Shown: positions 33,997 to 47,300 of the stretch, one piece after another
Position numbering within the stretch: the first letter of the stretch is position 1
Layout: each line of letters begins with the position of its first letter
Source of the DNA: Ichthyophis bannanicus
Taxonomy: Eukaryota > Chordata > Amphibia > Gymnophiona > Ichthyophiidae
Direction: 5' to 3'
NCBI GenBank assembly: GCA_033557465.1
Contig: CM066033.1
Location: 1,306,867,519 to 1,306,931,518, forward strand
DNA length: 64,000 bases
The notes under the pieces: model-generated
Seen by the model: the letters and a program-made list of their open reading frames with translations, nothing else
What the model was told of the DNA's origin: nothing
Databases searched by the model: none
Made by a program: the position numbers and the translations under genes

Positions 33997-36900
33997 TTAA
34001 TAGTGGTTTATGGACCTTTCCTCCAGGAACTTGTCCAAACCTTTTTTAAACCCAGCTATACTATCAGCCCTTACCACATCCTCCGGTAACAGATTCCAGA
34101 GTTTGATTACACGTTGAGTGAAAAAATATTTTCTCTTATTTGTCTTAAATAGTTTACCCTGTAGCTTCATTACATGTCCCCTAGTCTTTCTATATTCTGA
34201 TAGCGTAAACAATTGATCCACGTTTATCTGTTCCACTCCATTCATTAATTTATAGACCTCTATCATATCTCCCCTCAGCCGTCTCTTTTCCAGGCTAAAG
34301 AGCCCTAACCTTTTTAGCCTCTCTTCATAGGAGTAGCCTTCCATCCCCTTCACCAATTTGGTGGCTCTTCTCTGTACTTTTTCTAATAACGCTATGTCCT
34401 TTTTAAGATACGGCGACCAGAATTGCACACAATATTCAAGGTGCGGTCGTACCATGGAGCGATACAGAGGCATTATAATATCCTTTGTTTTATTCTCCAT
34501 CCCTTTCCTTATGATACCTAGCATTCTGTTTGCTTTCTTGGCCGCCGCTGCACACTGGGTGGAGGGTTTTAACATGTTATCCACGATGACTCCTAAATCT
34601 TTTTCCTGGGTGGTGGCTTCTAATGTGGAGCCTTGCATCGAGTAACTATAGTGTGGGTTGTTCTTTCCTAGGTGCATGACTTTGCACTTGTCCACATTAA
34701 ATTTCATTTGCCATTTGGATGCCCAGTCTTCCAATTTATCCAGGTCCTCCTGCAGTTTTCCACTTTCCTCTTGGGTTTTAACAGCTTTAAACAGTTTTGT
34801 GTCATCTGCAAATCTGATAACCTCACTCGTTATTCCCTTTTCCAGGTCATTTATGAATATGTCAAAAAGCAGCGGACCCAGTACAGATCCCTGGGGTACT
34901 CCACTATTCACCTTTTTCCATTGGGAATATTGGCCATTTAGCCCTACTCTCTGCTTTCTATCTTTTAACCAGTTCCCGATCCACAATAGTACACTGCCTC
35001 CTATCCCATGACTTTTTAGCTTTGCCAAAAGTCTCTGATGGGGGACCTTGTCAAAAGCTTTCTGAAAATCCAGATACACTATATCAACCGACTCACCTTT
35101 GTCTACCTGTTTATGCACACCTTCAAAAAAACATATCAGATTAGTAAGACAAGATCTTCCTTGTCTAAAGCCATGTTGGCTGTCTCCCATTAGGCCATGA
35201 CTATCTACATGCTGCGTAATTTTGTTCTTTATGATGGTTTCTACCATTTTCCCTGGTACTGACGTCAGGCTCACCGGTCTGTAATTTCCCGGGTCACCCC
35301 TGGAACCCTTTTTAAAAATTGGTGTTACGTTGGCGACCCTCCAATCTTCAGGTATTACAGATGATTTTAATGAAAGTTCACAGATTACCAATAGCAGGTC
35401 TGCAATCTCATATTTCAGTTCCTTCAACACTCTGGGATGTATACCATCCGGTCCAGGTGATTTGCTACTATTCAGTTTATCAAATAGTTGTAATATATCT
35501 TCCCGGTGTAGCGATATTTCTCTCAATTCCTCTGCAGTATCACCTTTAAATACCACTTCAGTCTTGGGTAACATCCCTACATCTTCCTCAGTAAAGACCG
35601 AAGCAAAGAATTCATTCAGTCTCTCCGCTATAGCCTTGTCTCCTCTTACTGCCCCTTTTACCCCTCTATCATCTAACGGTCCAATTGACTCTCTCACAGG
35701 CCTTTTGCTACGAATGTACTTGAAAAAGTCTTTATTTCGTGTTTTTGCTTCCGCAGCAAGTTTCTTTTCAAATTCCCGCTTTGCCTGCCTTATCAATGCT
35801 TTGCATTTAACTTGCCAGTGCTTGTGCTGTTTCCAGTTTTCATCATTTGGCTCTTTTTTCCATTTCCTGAAGGTTGCTTTTTTGGCAGCAACAGCCTCTC
35901 TGACCTCACCTTTAAACCATGCTGGCAGTTTTTTGGACTTTCTCCCACTCTTCTTAATGCGTGGAATACAGCTGGTCTGGGCTTCGAGGATAGTAGTTTT
36001 AAATAACGCCCAAGCTTGCTGTAAGTCTTTAACCTTTGGAACCGCTCCTTTTAGTTTTTTCCTAACTATATTCCTCATTCTATCATAGTCTCCCTTTTGA
36101 AAGTTAAAAGGTAGTACTGTGGATTTCTTTACTATTTGTTCTCCAATAATTAAATCAAACATGATCATATTATGGTCACTATTGCCAAGTGGTCCCAACA
36201 CCCTTATTTCTTGCACCAGATCTGGCGTTCCACTAAGGACTAGGTCCAGTATGGCTTCCCCTCTGGTCGGTTCATGAACCAGCTGCTCCAAGAAGCAGTC
36301 ATTTATTCCATCTAGAAACTTTATCTCTTTAGTTTGTCCTGCCGTGACACTGACCCAGTCGATACCGGGGTTATTGAAATCACCCATTATTACTACTCTG
36401 TTGTGACTTTTGTTAGCTTCTGTGATTTCTTTGAGCATTTCATCATCCATTTGTTCATTCTGGCCAGGCGGTCGATAGTACACCCCCACTGCCATCACCT
36501 TCCCCTTCATAAGTGGAATTTCAATCCATAGAGATTCTACAGCAAATTTTGTTCCCTGCAAAACTTTAATCCTTTCTGACTCAATGCCCTCTCTAACATA
36601 GAGCGCAACCCCTCCACCAATTTGATCAGCTGTATCATTACGATATAGTTTGTATCCAAGTATCACAGTGTCCCACTGGTTATCCTCCTTCCACCATGTC
36701 TCTGAGAGTGCAATCATATCTAACCTCTCATTTAGTGCCATATATTCTAACTCTCCCATCTTATTGTTTAGACTTCTAGCATTGGCATACAAGCATTTTA
36801 GAGACTGTATTTTATTCATATTAATCTGGCTATTGGTAGGCATGGGTAATGTGGAATCTTTATTCTCTGTCTGCTCCTTACTCAAGGGCATTTCGGCTAC

Positions 36901-37923
36901 TATACTCCCTTTTGGAACCTCATTACTTTTGGTAGTATCCTTCAAGGATACCTTCGTCCGAACCATGCGCTCCTGGGTGACTGTCGGCTTTCCCCTAATT
37001 TCTAGTTTAAAAAGCTTCTCTATCTCCTTTTTAAAGGTTAATGCCAGCAGTCTGGTCCCATCCTGATTAAGGTGAAGCCCATCCCTTCGGAAGAGCCCCC
37101 CCTTTCCCCAGAATGTTCCCCAGTTCCTAACAAATCCAAAACCCTCATCCTTGCACCATTGTCTCATCCACGCATTGAGACTCCGGAGCTCTGCCTGTCT
37201 TTTGGGTCCTGCACGTGGAACAGGAAGCATTTCGGAGAATGCTATCCTGGAAGTTCTGGATTTCAACTTCCTACCTAAAAGCTTAAATTTAGCCTCCAGA
37301 ACTTCCCTACCACATTTTCCTATGTCATTGGTACCAACATGTACCAAGACAGCAGACTCCTCCCCAGCACTATCTACGATCCTATCTAGGCGGTGCGTGA
37401 GGTCCGCTACCTTCGCACCAGGCAGGCATGTTACCAGGCGATCCTCACGTCCACCAGCCACCCAGCTATCTACATTCCTAATGATTGAATCACCAACTAT
37501 AACAGCTGTCCTGACCCTCCCCTCATGGGCACGTGGCCCTGGAGAAACGTCCTCGGTGCAAGAGGGTTTTACATCACCTGGAGGACAGGTCCTAGTTACA
37601 GGATCACTTCCTGCCACACCAGGGTGATGCTCTCCTGTCATGTGACCTCTCTCCTCCATGGCAGCAGGGATGCTGCCAGACTGGAGGTGGGACTTCAGGA
37701 CTATATCCCTGTAGGTCACGTCCATGTACATCTCTGTCTTTCTTATGTCTTCCAGGTCTGCTACTCTAGCTTCTAGAGAACGGACTCGCTCCCTGAGAGC
37801 AAAGAGTTCTTTGCACTTAGTGCATACGTAAGACCTCTCACCAACTGGGAGAAAATCATACATGCGACACTCAATGCAAAAGACTGGAGAACCCCCATCT
37901 CGTTGCTGGACTTCTGTCTGCAT
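33997..37923 (-). CDS. LINE polyprotein: zinc motif, SGNH esterase, APE endonuclease, reverse transcriptase
   Basis: 1308 aa, ATG start, no internal stop. Residues 16-37: C-x2-C...C-x2-C zinc motif, then a short coiled coil (40-62). SGNH esterase: GDS at 144-146, GTND at 197-200, DGLHLN at 281-286. A linker of about 65 aa follows. Endonuclease: NARS about 381, SETWW 407-411, YRPP about 483, GDFNNPGIDW 514-523, SDHN 582-585. RT: SPGPDGIHP about 822, YRPVSL 881-886, LDFQKAFDKVPH 951-962, GVPQGSVLGP 1008-1017, FADD 1038-1041, then thumb and a C-terminal ERLKRLGL...[16 protein letters not shown] region. All catalytic residues I can check are kept. CR1 elements usually carry the esterase on a separate ORF1; here it is one frame with ORF2. 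Likely active or recently active in target-primed retrotransposition. Confidence 0.93.
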   Translation of the reverse strand: MQTEVQQRDGGSPVFCIECRMYDFLPVGERSYVCTKCKELFALRERVRSLEARVADLEDIRKTEMYMDVTYRDIVLKSHLQSGSIPAAMEERGHMTGEHHPGVAGSDPVTRTCPPGDVKPSCTEDVSPGPRAHEGRVRTAVIVGDSIIRNVDSWVAGGREDRLVTCLPGAKVADLTHRLDRIVDSAGEESAVLVHVGTNDIGKCGREVLEAKFKLLGRKLKSRTSRIAFSEMLPVPRAGPKRQAELRSLNAWMRQWCKDEGFGFVRNWGTFWGKGGLFRRDGLHLNQDGTRLLALTFKKEIEKLFKLEIRGKPTVTQERMVRTKVSLKDTTKSNEVPKGSIVAEMPLSKEQTENKDSTLPMPTNSQINMNKIQSLKCLYANARSLNNKMGELEYMALNERLDMIALSETWWKEDNQWDTVILGYKLYRNDTADQIGGGVALYVREGIESERIKVLQGTKFAVESLWIEIPLMKGKVMAVGVYYRPPGQNEQMDDEMLKEITEANKSHNRVVIMGDFNNPGIDWVSVTAGQTKEIKFLDGINDCFLEQLVHEPTRGEAILDLVLSGTPDLVQEIRVLGPLGNSDHNMIMFDLIIGEQIVKKSTVLPFNFQKGDYDRMRNIVRKKLKGAVPKVKDLQQAWALFKTTILEAQTSCIPRIKKSGRKSKKLPAWFKGEVREAVAAKKATFRKWKKEPNDENWKQHKHWQVKCKALIRQAKREFEKKLAAEAKTRNKDFFKYIRSKRPVRESIGPLDDRGVKGAVRGDKAIAERLNEFFASVFTEEDVGMLPKTEVVFKGDTAEELREISLHREDILQLFDKLNSSKSPGPDGIHPRVLKELKYEIADLLLVICELSLKSSVIPEDWRVANVTPIFKKGSRGDPGNYRPVSLTSVPGKMVETIIKNKITQHVDSHGLMGDSQHGFRQGRSCLTNLICFFEGVHKQVDKGESVDIVYLDFQKAFDKVPHQRLLAKLKSHGIGGSVLLWIGNWLKDRKQRVGLNGQYSQWKKVNSGVPQGSVLGPLLFDIFINDLEKGITSEVIRFADDTKLFKAVKTQEESGKLQEDLDKLEDWASKWQMKFNVDKCKVMHLGKNNPHYSYSMQGSTLEATTQEKDLGVIVDNMLKPSTQCAAAAKKANRMLGIIRKGMENKTKDIIMPLYRSMVRPHLEYCVQFWSPYLKKDIALLEKVQRRATKLVKGMEGYSYEERLKRLGLFSLEKRRLRGDMIEVYKLMNGVEQINVDQLFTLSEYRKTRGHVMKLQGKLFKTNKRKYFFTQRVIKLWNLLPEDVVRADSIAGFKKGLDKFLEERSINHY

Positions 37924-38305
37924 CTTAGTTTAAAGCTTGTGTTTAGGTCTTTTAAATTCTGTATATACTAAGGATTGGTGTAGATGCTTATACCAATAAA
38001 AGTGTATCTAATACCCCTAATACACCTTGTATACCTGAAGCTTAATTAATTAAGCTCAGATCCTCCGTGTATGACTGATTTGGATAACGAGCTGCACCTG
38101 AGAGCAGCCCCTTTCTTCTAAGATGTGCAAGTACCTATAAAGGTACAATTAGCCAAGGGGTGGGTGGGTGCTGGGGAGGGAGGGAGGGAGAAAAGTCCTA
38201 CTAAAGAGGGCAGTTACAAGGTACCCTGTCCTGAACCCTCAGCAGGAAGGAGGGGGGTACCACATAAAGCCCAGTTAGTTGAGAGAGGCAAGGTAAGTTA
38301 CAGCT
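37924..38305 (-). other. LINE 5' leader between ORF and monomer array
   Basis: 382 bp of unique sequence. The ORF-proximal half is AT-rich, with a ttaattaattaa stretch at about 38042-38053; the distal half is purine-rich on the plus strand (ggagggagggaggg, about 38175-38188). A block at 38238-38258 (cctcagcaggaaggaggggg) resembles part of the monomer (ttcagcaggagggggagggg), so the leader may contain a decayed monomer. Confidence 0.5.
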
Positions 38306-41300
38306 GAGAAGGGTAAGAGAAAGTTTAAAAGGTAAACCTCTACAGCAATGGAGTGGGTAAGGAACCCAACTATGGACAGATAGAGAGCTATGTGGAGACA
38401 AACAGATGCACAGTTATTTGGAAACAAGACTCACAGTTATGCAGCAACTCAGTAAAAAATCACCTTTGGGAGAGCACTGGAAGCACCCCTCTTCTTAGAG
38501 AGCACCAAGGCAATCTGAACTAAACCCACGTGTGCAGCACAGAAAATGGAAGACCACAACACTAATTCAGCAGGAGGGGGAGGGGAGGAGTCCTTCAGGG
38601 AAGGGTAAGAGAAAGTTTAAAAGGTAAACCTCTACAGCAGTGGAGTGGGTAAGGAACCCAACTATGGACAGATAGAGAGCTATGTGGAGACAAACAGATG
38701 CACAGTTATTTGGAAACAAGACTCACAGTTATGCAGCAACTCAGTAAAAAATCACCTTTGGGAGAGCACTGGAAGCACCCCTCTTCTTAGAGAGCACCAA
38801 GGCAATCTGAACTAAACCCACGTGTGCAGCACAGAAAATGGAAGACCACAACACTAATTCAGCAGGAGGGGAGGGGAGGAGTCCTTCAGGGAAGGGTAAG
38901 AGAAAGTTTAAAAGGTAAACCTCTACAGCAGTGGAGTGGGTAAGGAACCCAACTATGGACAGATAGAGAGCTATGTGGAGACAAACAGATGCACAGTTAT
39001 TTGGAAACAAGACTCACAGTTATGCAGCAACTCAGTAAAAAATCACCTTTGGGAGAGCACTGGAAGCACCCCTCTTCTTAGAGAGCACCAAGGCAATCTG
39101 AACTAAACCCACGTGTGCAGCACAGAAAATGGAAGACCACAACACTAATTCAGCAGGAGGGGGAGGGGAGGAGTCCTTCAGGGAAGGGTAAGAGAAAGTT
39201 TAAAAGGTAAACCTCTACAGCAATGGAGTGGGTAAGGAACCCAACTATGGACAGATAGAGAGCTATGTGGAGACAAACAGATGCACAGTTATTTGGAAAC
39301 AAGACTCACAGTTATGCAGCAACTCAGTAAAAAATCACCTTTGGGAGAGCACTGGAAGCACCCCTCTTCTTAGAGAGCACCAAGGCAATCTGAACTAAAC
39401 CCACGTGTGCAGCACAGAAAATGGAAGACCACAACACTAATTCAGCAGGAGGGGGAGGGGAGGAGTCCTTCAGGGAAGGGTAAGAGAAAGTTTAAAAGGT
39501 AAACCTCTACAGCAATGGAGTGGGTAAGGAACCCAACTATGGACAGATAGAGAGCTATGTGGAGACAAAACAGATGCACAGTTATTTGGAAACAAGACTC
39601 ACAGTTATGCAGCAACTCAGTAAAAAATCACCTTTGGGAGAGCACTGGAAGCACCCCTCTTCTTAGAGAGCACCAAGGCAATCTGAACTAAACCCACGTG
39701 TGCAGCACAGAAAATGGAAGACCACAACACTAATTCAGCAGGAGGGGGAGGGGAGGAGTCCTTCAGGGAAGGGTAAGAGAAAGTTTAAAAGGTAAACCTC
39801 TACAGCAATGGAGTGGGTAAGGAACCCAACTATGGACAGATAGAGAGCTATGTGGAGACAAACAGATGCACAGTTATTTGGAAACAAGACTCACAGTTAT
39901 GCAGCAACTCAGTAAAAAATCACCTTTGGGAGAGCACTGGAAGCACCCCTCTTCTTAGAGAGCACCAAGGCAATCTGAACTAAACCCACGTGTGCAGCAC
40001 AGAAAATGGAAGACCACAACACTAATTCAGCAGGAGGGGGAGGGGAGGAGTCCTTCAGGGAAGGGTAAGAGAAAGTTTAAAAGGTAAACCTCTACAGCAG
40101 TGGAGTGGGTAAGGAACCCAACTATGGACAGATAGAGAGCTATGTGGAGACAAACAGATGCACAGTTATTTGGAAACAAGACTCACAGTTATGCAGCAAC
40201 TCAGTAAAAAATCACCTTTGGGAGAGCACTGGAAGCACCCCTCTTCTTAGAGAGCACCAAGGCAATCTGAACTAAACCCACGTGTGCAGCACAGAAAATG
40301 GAAGACCACAACACTAATTCAGCAGGAGGGGGAGGGGAGGAGTCCTTCAGGGAAGGGTAAGAGAAAGTTTAAAAGGTAAACCTCTACAGCAGTGGAGTGG
40401 GTAAGGAACCCAACTATGGACAGATAGAGAGCTATGTGGAGACAAACAGATGCACAGTTATTTGGAAACAAGACTCACAGTTATGCAGCAACTCAGTAAA
40501 AAATCACCTTTGGGAGAGCACTGGAAGCACCCCTCTTCTTAGAGAGCACCAAGGCAATCTGAACTAAACCCACGTGTGCAGCACAGAAAATGGAAGACCA
40601 CAACACTAATTCAGCAGGAGGGGGAGGGGAGGAGTCCTTCAGGGAAGGGTAAGAGAAAGTTTAAAAGGTAAACCTCTACAGCAGTGGAGTGGGTAAGGAA
40701 CCCAACTATGGACAGATAGAGAGCTATGTGGAGACAAACAGATGCACAGTTATTTGGAAACAAGACTCACAGTTATGCAGCAACTCAGTAAAAAATCACC
40801 TTTGGGAGAGCACTGGAAGCACCCCTCTTCTTAGAGAGCACCAAGGCAATCTGAACTAAACCCACGTGTGCAGCACAGAAAATGGAAGACCACAACACTA
40901 ATTCAGCAGGAGGGGGAGGGGAGGAGTCCTTCAGGGAAGGGTAAGAGAAAGTTTAAAAGGTAAACCTCTACAGCAATGGAGTGGGTAAGGAACCCAACTA
41001 TGGACAGATAGAGAGCTATGTGGAGACAAACAGATGCACAGTTATTTGGAAACAAGACTCACAGTTATGCAGCAACTCAGTAAAAAATCACCTTTGGGAG
41101 AGCACTGGAAGCACCCCTCTTCTTAGAGAGCACCAAGGCAATCTGAACTAAACCCACGTGTGCAGCACAGAAAATGGAAGACCACAACACTAATTCAGCA
41201 GGAGGGGGAGGGGAGGAGTCCTTCAGGGAAGGGTAAGAGAAAGTTTAAAAGGTAAACCTCTACAGCAATGGAGTGGGTAAGGAACCCAACTATGGACAGA

Positions 41301-44300
41301 TAGAGAGCTATGTGGAGACAAACAGATGCACAGTTATTTGGAAACAAGACTCACAGTTATGCAGCAACTCAGTAAAAAATCACCTTTGGGAGAGCACTGG
41401 AAGCACCCCTCTTCTTAGAGAGCACCAAGGCAATCTGAACTAAACCCACGTGTGCAGCACAGAAAATGGAAGACCACAACACTAATTCAGCAGGAGGGGG
41501 AGGGGAGGAGTCCTTCAGGGAAGGGTAAGAGAAAGTTTAAAAGGTAAACCTCTACAGCAATGGAGTGGGTAAGGAACCCAACTATGGACAGATAGAGAGC
41601 TATGTGGAGACAAACAGATGCACAGTTATTTGGAAACAAGACTCACAGTTATGCAGCAACTCAGTAAAAAATCACCTTTGGGAGAGCACTGGAAGCACCC
41701 CTCTTCTTAGAGAGCACCAAGGCAATCTGAACTAAACCCACGTGTGCAGCACAGAAAATGGAAGACCACAACACTAATTCAGCAGGAGGGGGAGGGGAGG
41801 AGTCCTTCAGGGAAGGGTAAGAGAAAGTTTAAAAGGTAAACCTCTACAGCAATGGAGTGGGTAAGGAACCCAACTATGGACAGATAGAGAGCTATGTGGA
41901 GACAAAACAGATGCACAGTTATTTGGAAACAAGACTCACAGTTATGCAGCAACTCAGTAAAAAATCACCTTTGGGAGAGCACTGGAAGCACCCCTCTTCT
42001 TAGAGAGCACCAAGGCAATCTGAACTAAACCCACGTGTGCAGCACAGAAAATGGAAGACCACAACACTAATTCAGCAGGAGGGGGAGGGGAGGAGTCCTT
42101 CAGGGAAGGGTAAGAGAAAGTTTAAAAGGTAAACCTCTACAGCAATGGAGTGGGTAAGGAACCCAACTATGGACAGATAGAGAGCTATGTGGAGACAAAC
42201 AGATGCACAGTTATTTGGAAACAAGACTCACAGTTATGCAGCAACTCAGTAAAAAATCACCTTTGGGAGAGCACTGGAAGCACCCCTCTTCTTAGAGAGC
42301 ACCAAGGCAATCTGAACTAAACCCACGTGTGCAGCACAGAAAATGGAAGACCACAACACTAATTCAGCAGGAGGGGGAGGGGAGGAGTCCTTCAGGGAAG
42401 GGTAAGAGAAAGTTTAAAAGGTAAACCTCTACAGCAATGGAGTGGGTAAGGAACCCAACTATGGACAGATAGAGAGCTATGTGGAGACAAACAGATGCAC
42501 AGTTATTTGGAAACAAGACTCACAGTTATGCAGCAACTCAGTAAAAAATCACCTTTGGGAGAGCACTGGAAGCACCCCTCTTCTTAGAGAGCACCAAGGC
42601 AATCTGAACTAAACCCACGTGTGCAGCACAGAAAATGGAAGACCACAACACTAATTCAGCAGGAGGGGGAGGGGAGGAGTCCTTCAGGGAAGGGTAAGAG
42701 AAAGTTTAAAAGGTAAACCTCTACAGCAATGGAGTGGGTAAGGAACCCAACTATGGACAGATAGAGAGCTATGTGGAGACAAACAGATGCACAGTTATTT
42801 GGAAACAAGACTCACAGTTATGCAGCAACTCAGTAAAAAATCACCTTTGGGAGAGCACTGGAAGCACCCCTCTTCTTAGAGAGCACCAAGGCAATCTGAA
42901 CTAAACCCACGTGTGCAGCACAGAAAATGGAAGACCACAACACTAATTCAGCAGGAGGGGGAGGGGAGGAGTCCTTCAGGGAAGGGTAAGAGAAAGTTTA
43001 AAAGGTAAACCTCTACAGCAATGGAGTGGGTAAGGAACCCAACTATGGACAGATAGAGAGCTATGTGGAGACAAACAGATGCACAGTTATTTGGAAACAA
43101 GACTCACAGTTATGCAGCAACTCAGTAAAAAATCACCTTTGGGAGAGCACTGGAAGCACCCCTCTTCTTAGAGAGCACCAAGGCAATCTGAACTAAACCC
43201 ACGTGTGCAGCACAGAAAATGGAAGACCACAACACTAATTCAGCAGGAGGGGGAGGGGAGGAGTCCTTCAGGGAAGGGTAAGAGAAAGTTTAAAAGGTAA
43301 ACCTCTACAGCAATGGAGTGGGTAAGGAACCCAACTATGGACAGATAGAGAGCTATGTGGAGACAAACAGATGCACAGTTATTTGGAAACAAGACTCACA
43401 GTTATGCAGCAACTCAGTAAAAAATCACCTTTGGGAGAGCACTGGAAGCACCCCTCTTCTTAGAGAGCACCAAGGCAATCTGAACTAAACCCACGTGTGC
43501 AGCACAGAAAATGGAAGACCACAACACTAATTCAGCAGGAGGGGGAGGGGAGGAGTCCTTCAGGGAAGGGTAAGAGAAAGTTTAAAAGGTAAACCTCTAC
43601 AGCAATGGAGTGGGTAAGGAACCCAACTATGGACAGATAGAGAGCTATGTGGAGACAAACAGATGCACAGTTATTTGGAAACAAGACTCACAGTTATGCA
43701 GCAACTCAGTAAAAAATCACCTTTGGGAGAGCACTGGAAGCACCCCTCTTCTTAGAGAGCACCAAGGCAATCTGAACTAAACCCACGTGTGCAGCACAGA
43801 AAATGGAAGACCACAACACTAATTCAGCAGGAGGGGGAGGGGAGGAGTCCTTCAGGGAAGGGTAAGAGAAAGTTTAAAAGGTAAACCTCTACAGCAATGG
43901 AGTGGGTAAGGAACCCAACTATGGACAGATAGAGAGCTATGTGGAGACAAACAGATGCACAGTTATTTGGAAACAAGACTCACAGTTATGCAGCAACTCA
44001 GTAAAAAATCACCTTTGGGAGAGCACTGGAAGCACCCCTCTTCTTAGAGAGCACCAAGGCAATCTGAACTAAACCCACGTGTGCAGCACAGAAAATGGAA
44101 GACCACAACACTAATTCAGCAGGAGGGGGAGGGGAGGAGTCCTTCAGGGAAGGGTAAGAGAAAGTTTAAAAGGTAAACCTCTACAGCAATGGAGTGGGTA
44201 AGGAACCCAACTATGGACAGATAGAGAGCTATGTGGAGACAAACAGATGCACAGTTATTTGGAAACAAGACTCACAGTTATGCAGCAACTCAGTAAAAAA

Positions 44301-47300
44301 TCACCTTTGGGAGAGCACTGGAAGCACCCCTCTTCTTAGAGAGCACCAAGGCAATCTGAACTAAACCCACGTGTGCAGCACAGAAAATGGAAGACCACAA
44401 CACTAATTCAGCAGGAGGGGGAGGGGAGGAGTCCTTCAGGGAAGGGTAAGAGAAAGTTTAAAAGGTAAACCTCTACAGCAATGGAGTGGGTAAGGAACCC
44501 AACTATGGACAGATAGAGAGCTATGTGGAGACAAACAGATGCACAGTTATTTGGAAACAAGACTCACAGTTATGCAGCAACTCAGTAAAAAATCACCTTT
44601 GGGAGAGCACTGGAAGCACCCCTCTTCTTAGAGAGCACCAAGGCAATCTGAACTAAACCCACGTGTGCAGCACAGAAAATGGAAGACCACAACACTAATT
44701 CAGCAGGAGGGGGAGGGGAGGAGTCCTTCAGGGAAGGGTAAGAGAAAGTTTAAAAGGTAAACCTCTACAGCAATGGAGTGGGTAAGGAACCCAACTATGG
44801 ACAGATAGAGAGCTATGTGGAGACAAACAGATGCACAGTTATTTGGAAACAAGACTCACAGTTATGCAGCAACTCAGTAAAAATCACCTTTGGGAGAGCA
44901 CTGGAAGCACCCCTCTTCTTAGAGAGCACCAAGGCAATCTGAACTAAACCCACGTGTGCAGCACAGAAAATGGAAGACCACAACACTAATTCAGCAGGAG
45001 GGGGAGGGGAGGAGTCCTTCAGGGAAGGGTAAGAGAAAGTTTAAAAGGTAAACCTCTACAGCAGTGGAGTGGGTAAGGAACCCAACTATGGACAGATAGA
45101 GAGCTATGTGGAGACAAACAGATGCACAGTTATTTGGAAACAAGACTCACAGTTATGCAGCAACTCAGTAAAAAATCACCTTTGGGAGAGCACTGGAAGC
45201 ACCCCTCTTCTTAGAGAGCACCAAGGCAATCTGAACTAAACCCACGTGTGCAGCACAGAAAATGGAAGACCACAACACTAATTCAGCAGGAGGGGGAGGG
45301 GAGGAGTCCTTCAGGGAAGGGTAAGAGAAAGTTTAAAAGTAAACCTCTACAGCAATGGAGTGGGTAAGGAACCCAACTATGGACAGATAGAGAGCTATGT
45401 GGAGACAAACAGATGCACAGTTATTTGGAAACAAGACTCACAGTTATGCAGCAACTCAGTAAAAAATCACCTTTGGGAGAGCACTGGAAGCACCCCTCTT
45501 CTTAGAGAGCACCAAGGCAATCTGAACTAAACCCACGTGTGCAGCACAGAAAATGGAAGACCACAACACTAATTCAGCAGGAGGGGGAGGGGAGGAGTCC
45601 TTCAGGGAAGGGTAAGAGAAAGTTTAAAAGGTAAACCTCTACAGCAATGGAGTGGGTAAGGAACCCAACTATGGACAGATAGAGAGCTATGTGGAGACAA
45701 ACAGATGCACAGTTATTTGGAAACAAGACTCACAGTTATGCAGCAACTCAGTAAAAAATCACCTTTGGGAGAGCACTGGAAGCACCCCTCTTCTTAGAGA
45801 GCACCAAGGCAATCTGAACTAAACCCACGTGTGCAGCACAGAAAATGGAAGACCACAACACTAATTCAGCAGGAGGGGGAGGGGAGGAGTCCTTCAGGGA
45901 AGGGTAAGAGAAAGTTTAAAAGGTAAACCTCTACAGCAATGGAGTGGGTAAGGAACCCAACTATGGACAGATAGAGAGCTATGTGGAGACAAACAGATGC
46001 ACAGTTATTTGGAAACAAGACTCACAGTTATGCAGCAACTCAGTAAAAAATCACCTTTGGGAGAGCACTGGAAGCACCCCTCTTCTTAGAGAGCACCAAG
46101 GCAATCTGAACTAAACCCACGTGTGCAGCACAGAAAATGGAAGACCACAACACTAATTCAGCAGGAGGGGGAGGAGAGGAGTCCTTCAGGGAAGGGTAAG
46201 AGAAAGTTTAAAAGGTAAACCTCTACAGCAATGGAGTGGGTAAGGAACCCAACTATGGACAGATAGAGAGCTATGTGGAGACAAACAGATGCACAGTTAT
46301 TTGGAAACAAGACTCACAGTTATGCAGCAACTCAGTAAAAAATCACCTTTGGGAGAGCACTGGAAGCACCCCTCTTCTTAGAGAGCACCAAGGCAATCTG
46401 AACTAAACCCACGTGTGCAGCACAGAAAATGGAAGACCACAACACTAATTCAGCAGGAGGGGGAGGGGAGGAGTCCTTCAGGGAAGGGTAAGAGAAAGTT
46501 TAAAAGGTAAACCTCTACAGCAATGGAGTGGGTAAGGAACCCAACTATGGACAGATAGAGAGCTATGTGGAGACAAACAGATGCACAGTTATTTGGAAAC
46601 AAGACTCACAGTTATGCAGCAACTCAGTAAAAAATCACCTTTGGGAGAGCACTGGAAGCACCCCTCTTCTTAGAGAGCACCAAGGCAATCTGAACTAAAC
46701 CCACGTGTGCAGCACAGAAAATGGAAGACCACAACACTAATTCAGCAGGAGGGGGAGGGGAGGAGTCCTTCAGGGAAGGGTAAGAGAAGTTTAAAAGGTA
46801 AACCTCTACAGCAATGGAGTGGGTAAGGAACCCAACTATGGACAGATAGAGAGCTATGTGGAGACAAACAGATGCACAGTTATTTGGAAACAAGACTCAC
46901 AGTTATGCAGCAACTCAGTAAAAAATCACCTTTGGGAGAGCACTGGAAGCACCCCTCTTCTTAGAGAGCACCAAGGCAATCTGAACTAAACCCACGTGTG
47001 CAGCACAGAAAATGGAAGACCACAACACTAATTCAGCAGGAGGGGGAGGGGAGGAGTCCTTCAGGGAAGGGTAAGAGAAAGTTTAAAAGGTAAACCTCTA
47101 CAGCAATGGAGTGGGTAAGGAACCCAACTATGGACAGATAGAGAGCTATGTGGAGACAAACAGATGCACAGTTATTTGGAAACAAGACTCACAGTTATGC
47201 AGCAACTCAGTAAAAAATCACCTTTGGGAGAGCACTGGAAGCACCCCTCTTCTTAGAGAGCACCAAGGCAATCTGAACTAAACCCACGTGTGCAGCACAG

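Noticed and set aside
46624..46893. 89-codon minus-strand frame repeated in many monomers of the array
   Set aside because: Lacks an ATG (starts at TTG), 292 is not divisible by 3 so it cannot continue into the next unit, and small indels break it in many copies. It is a by-product of the repeat.
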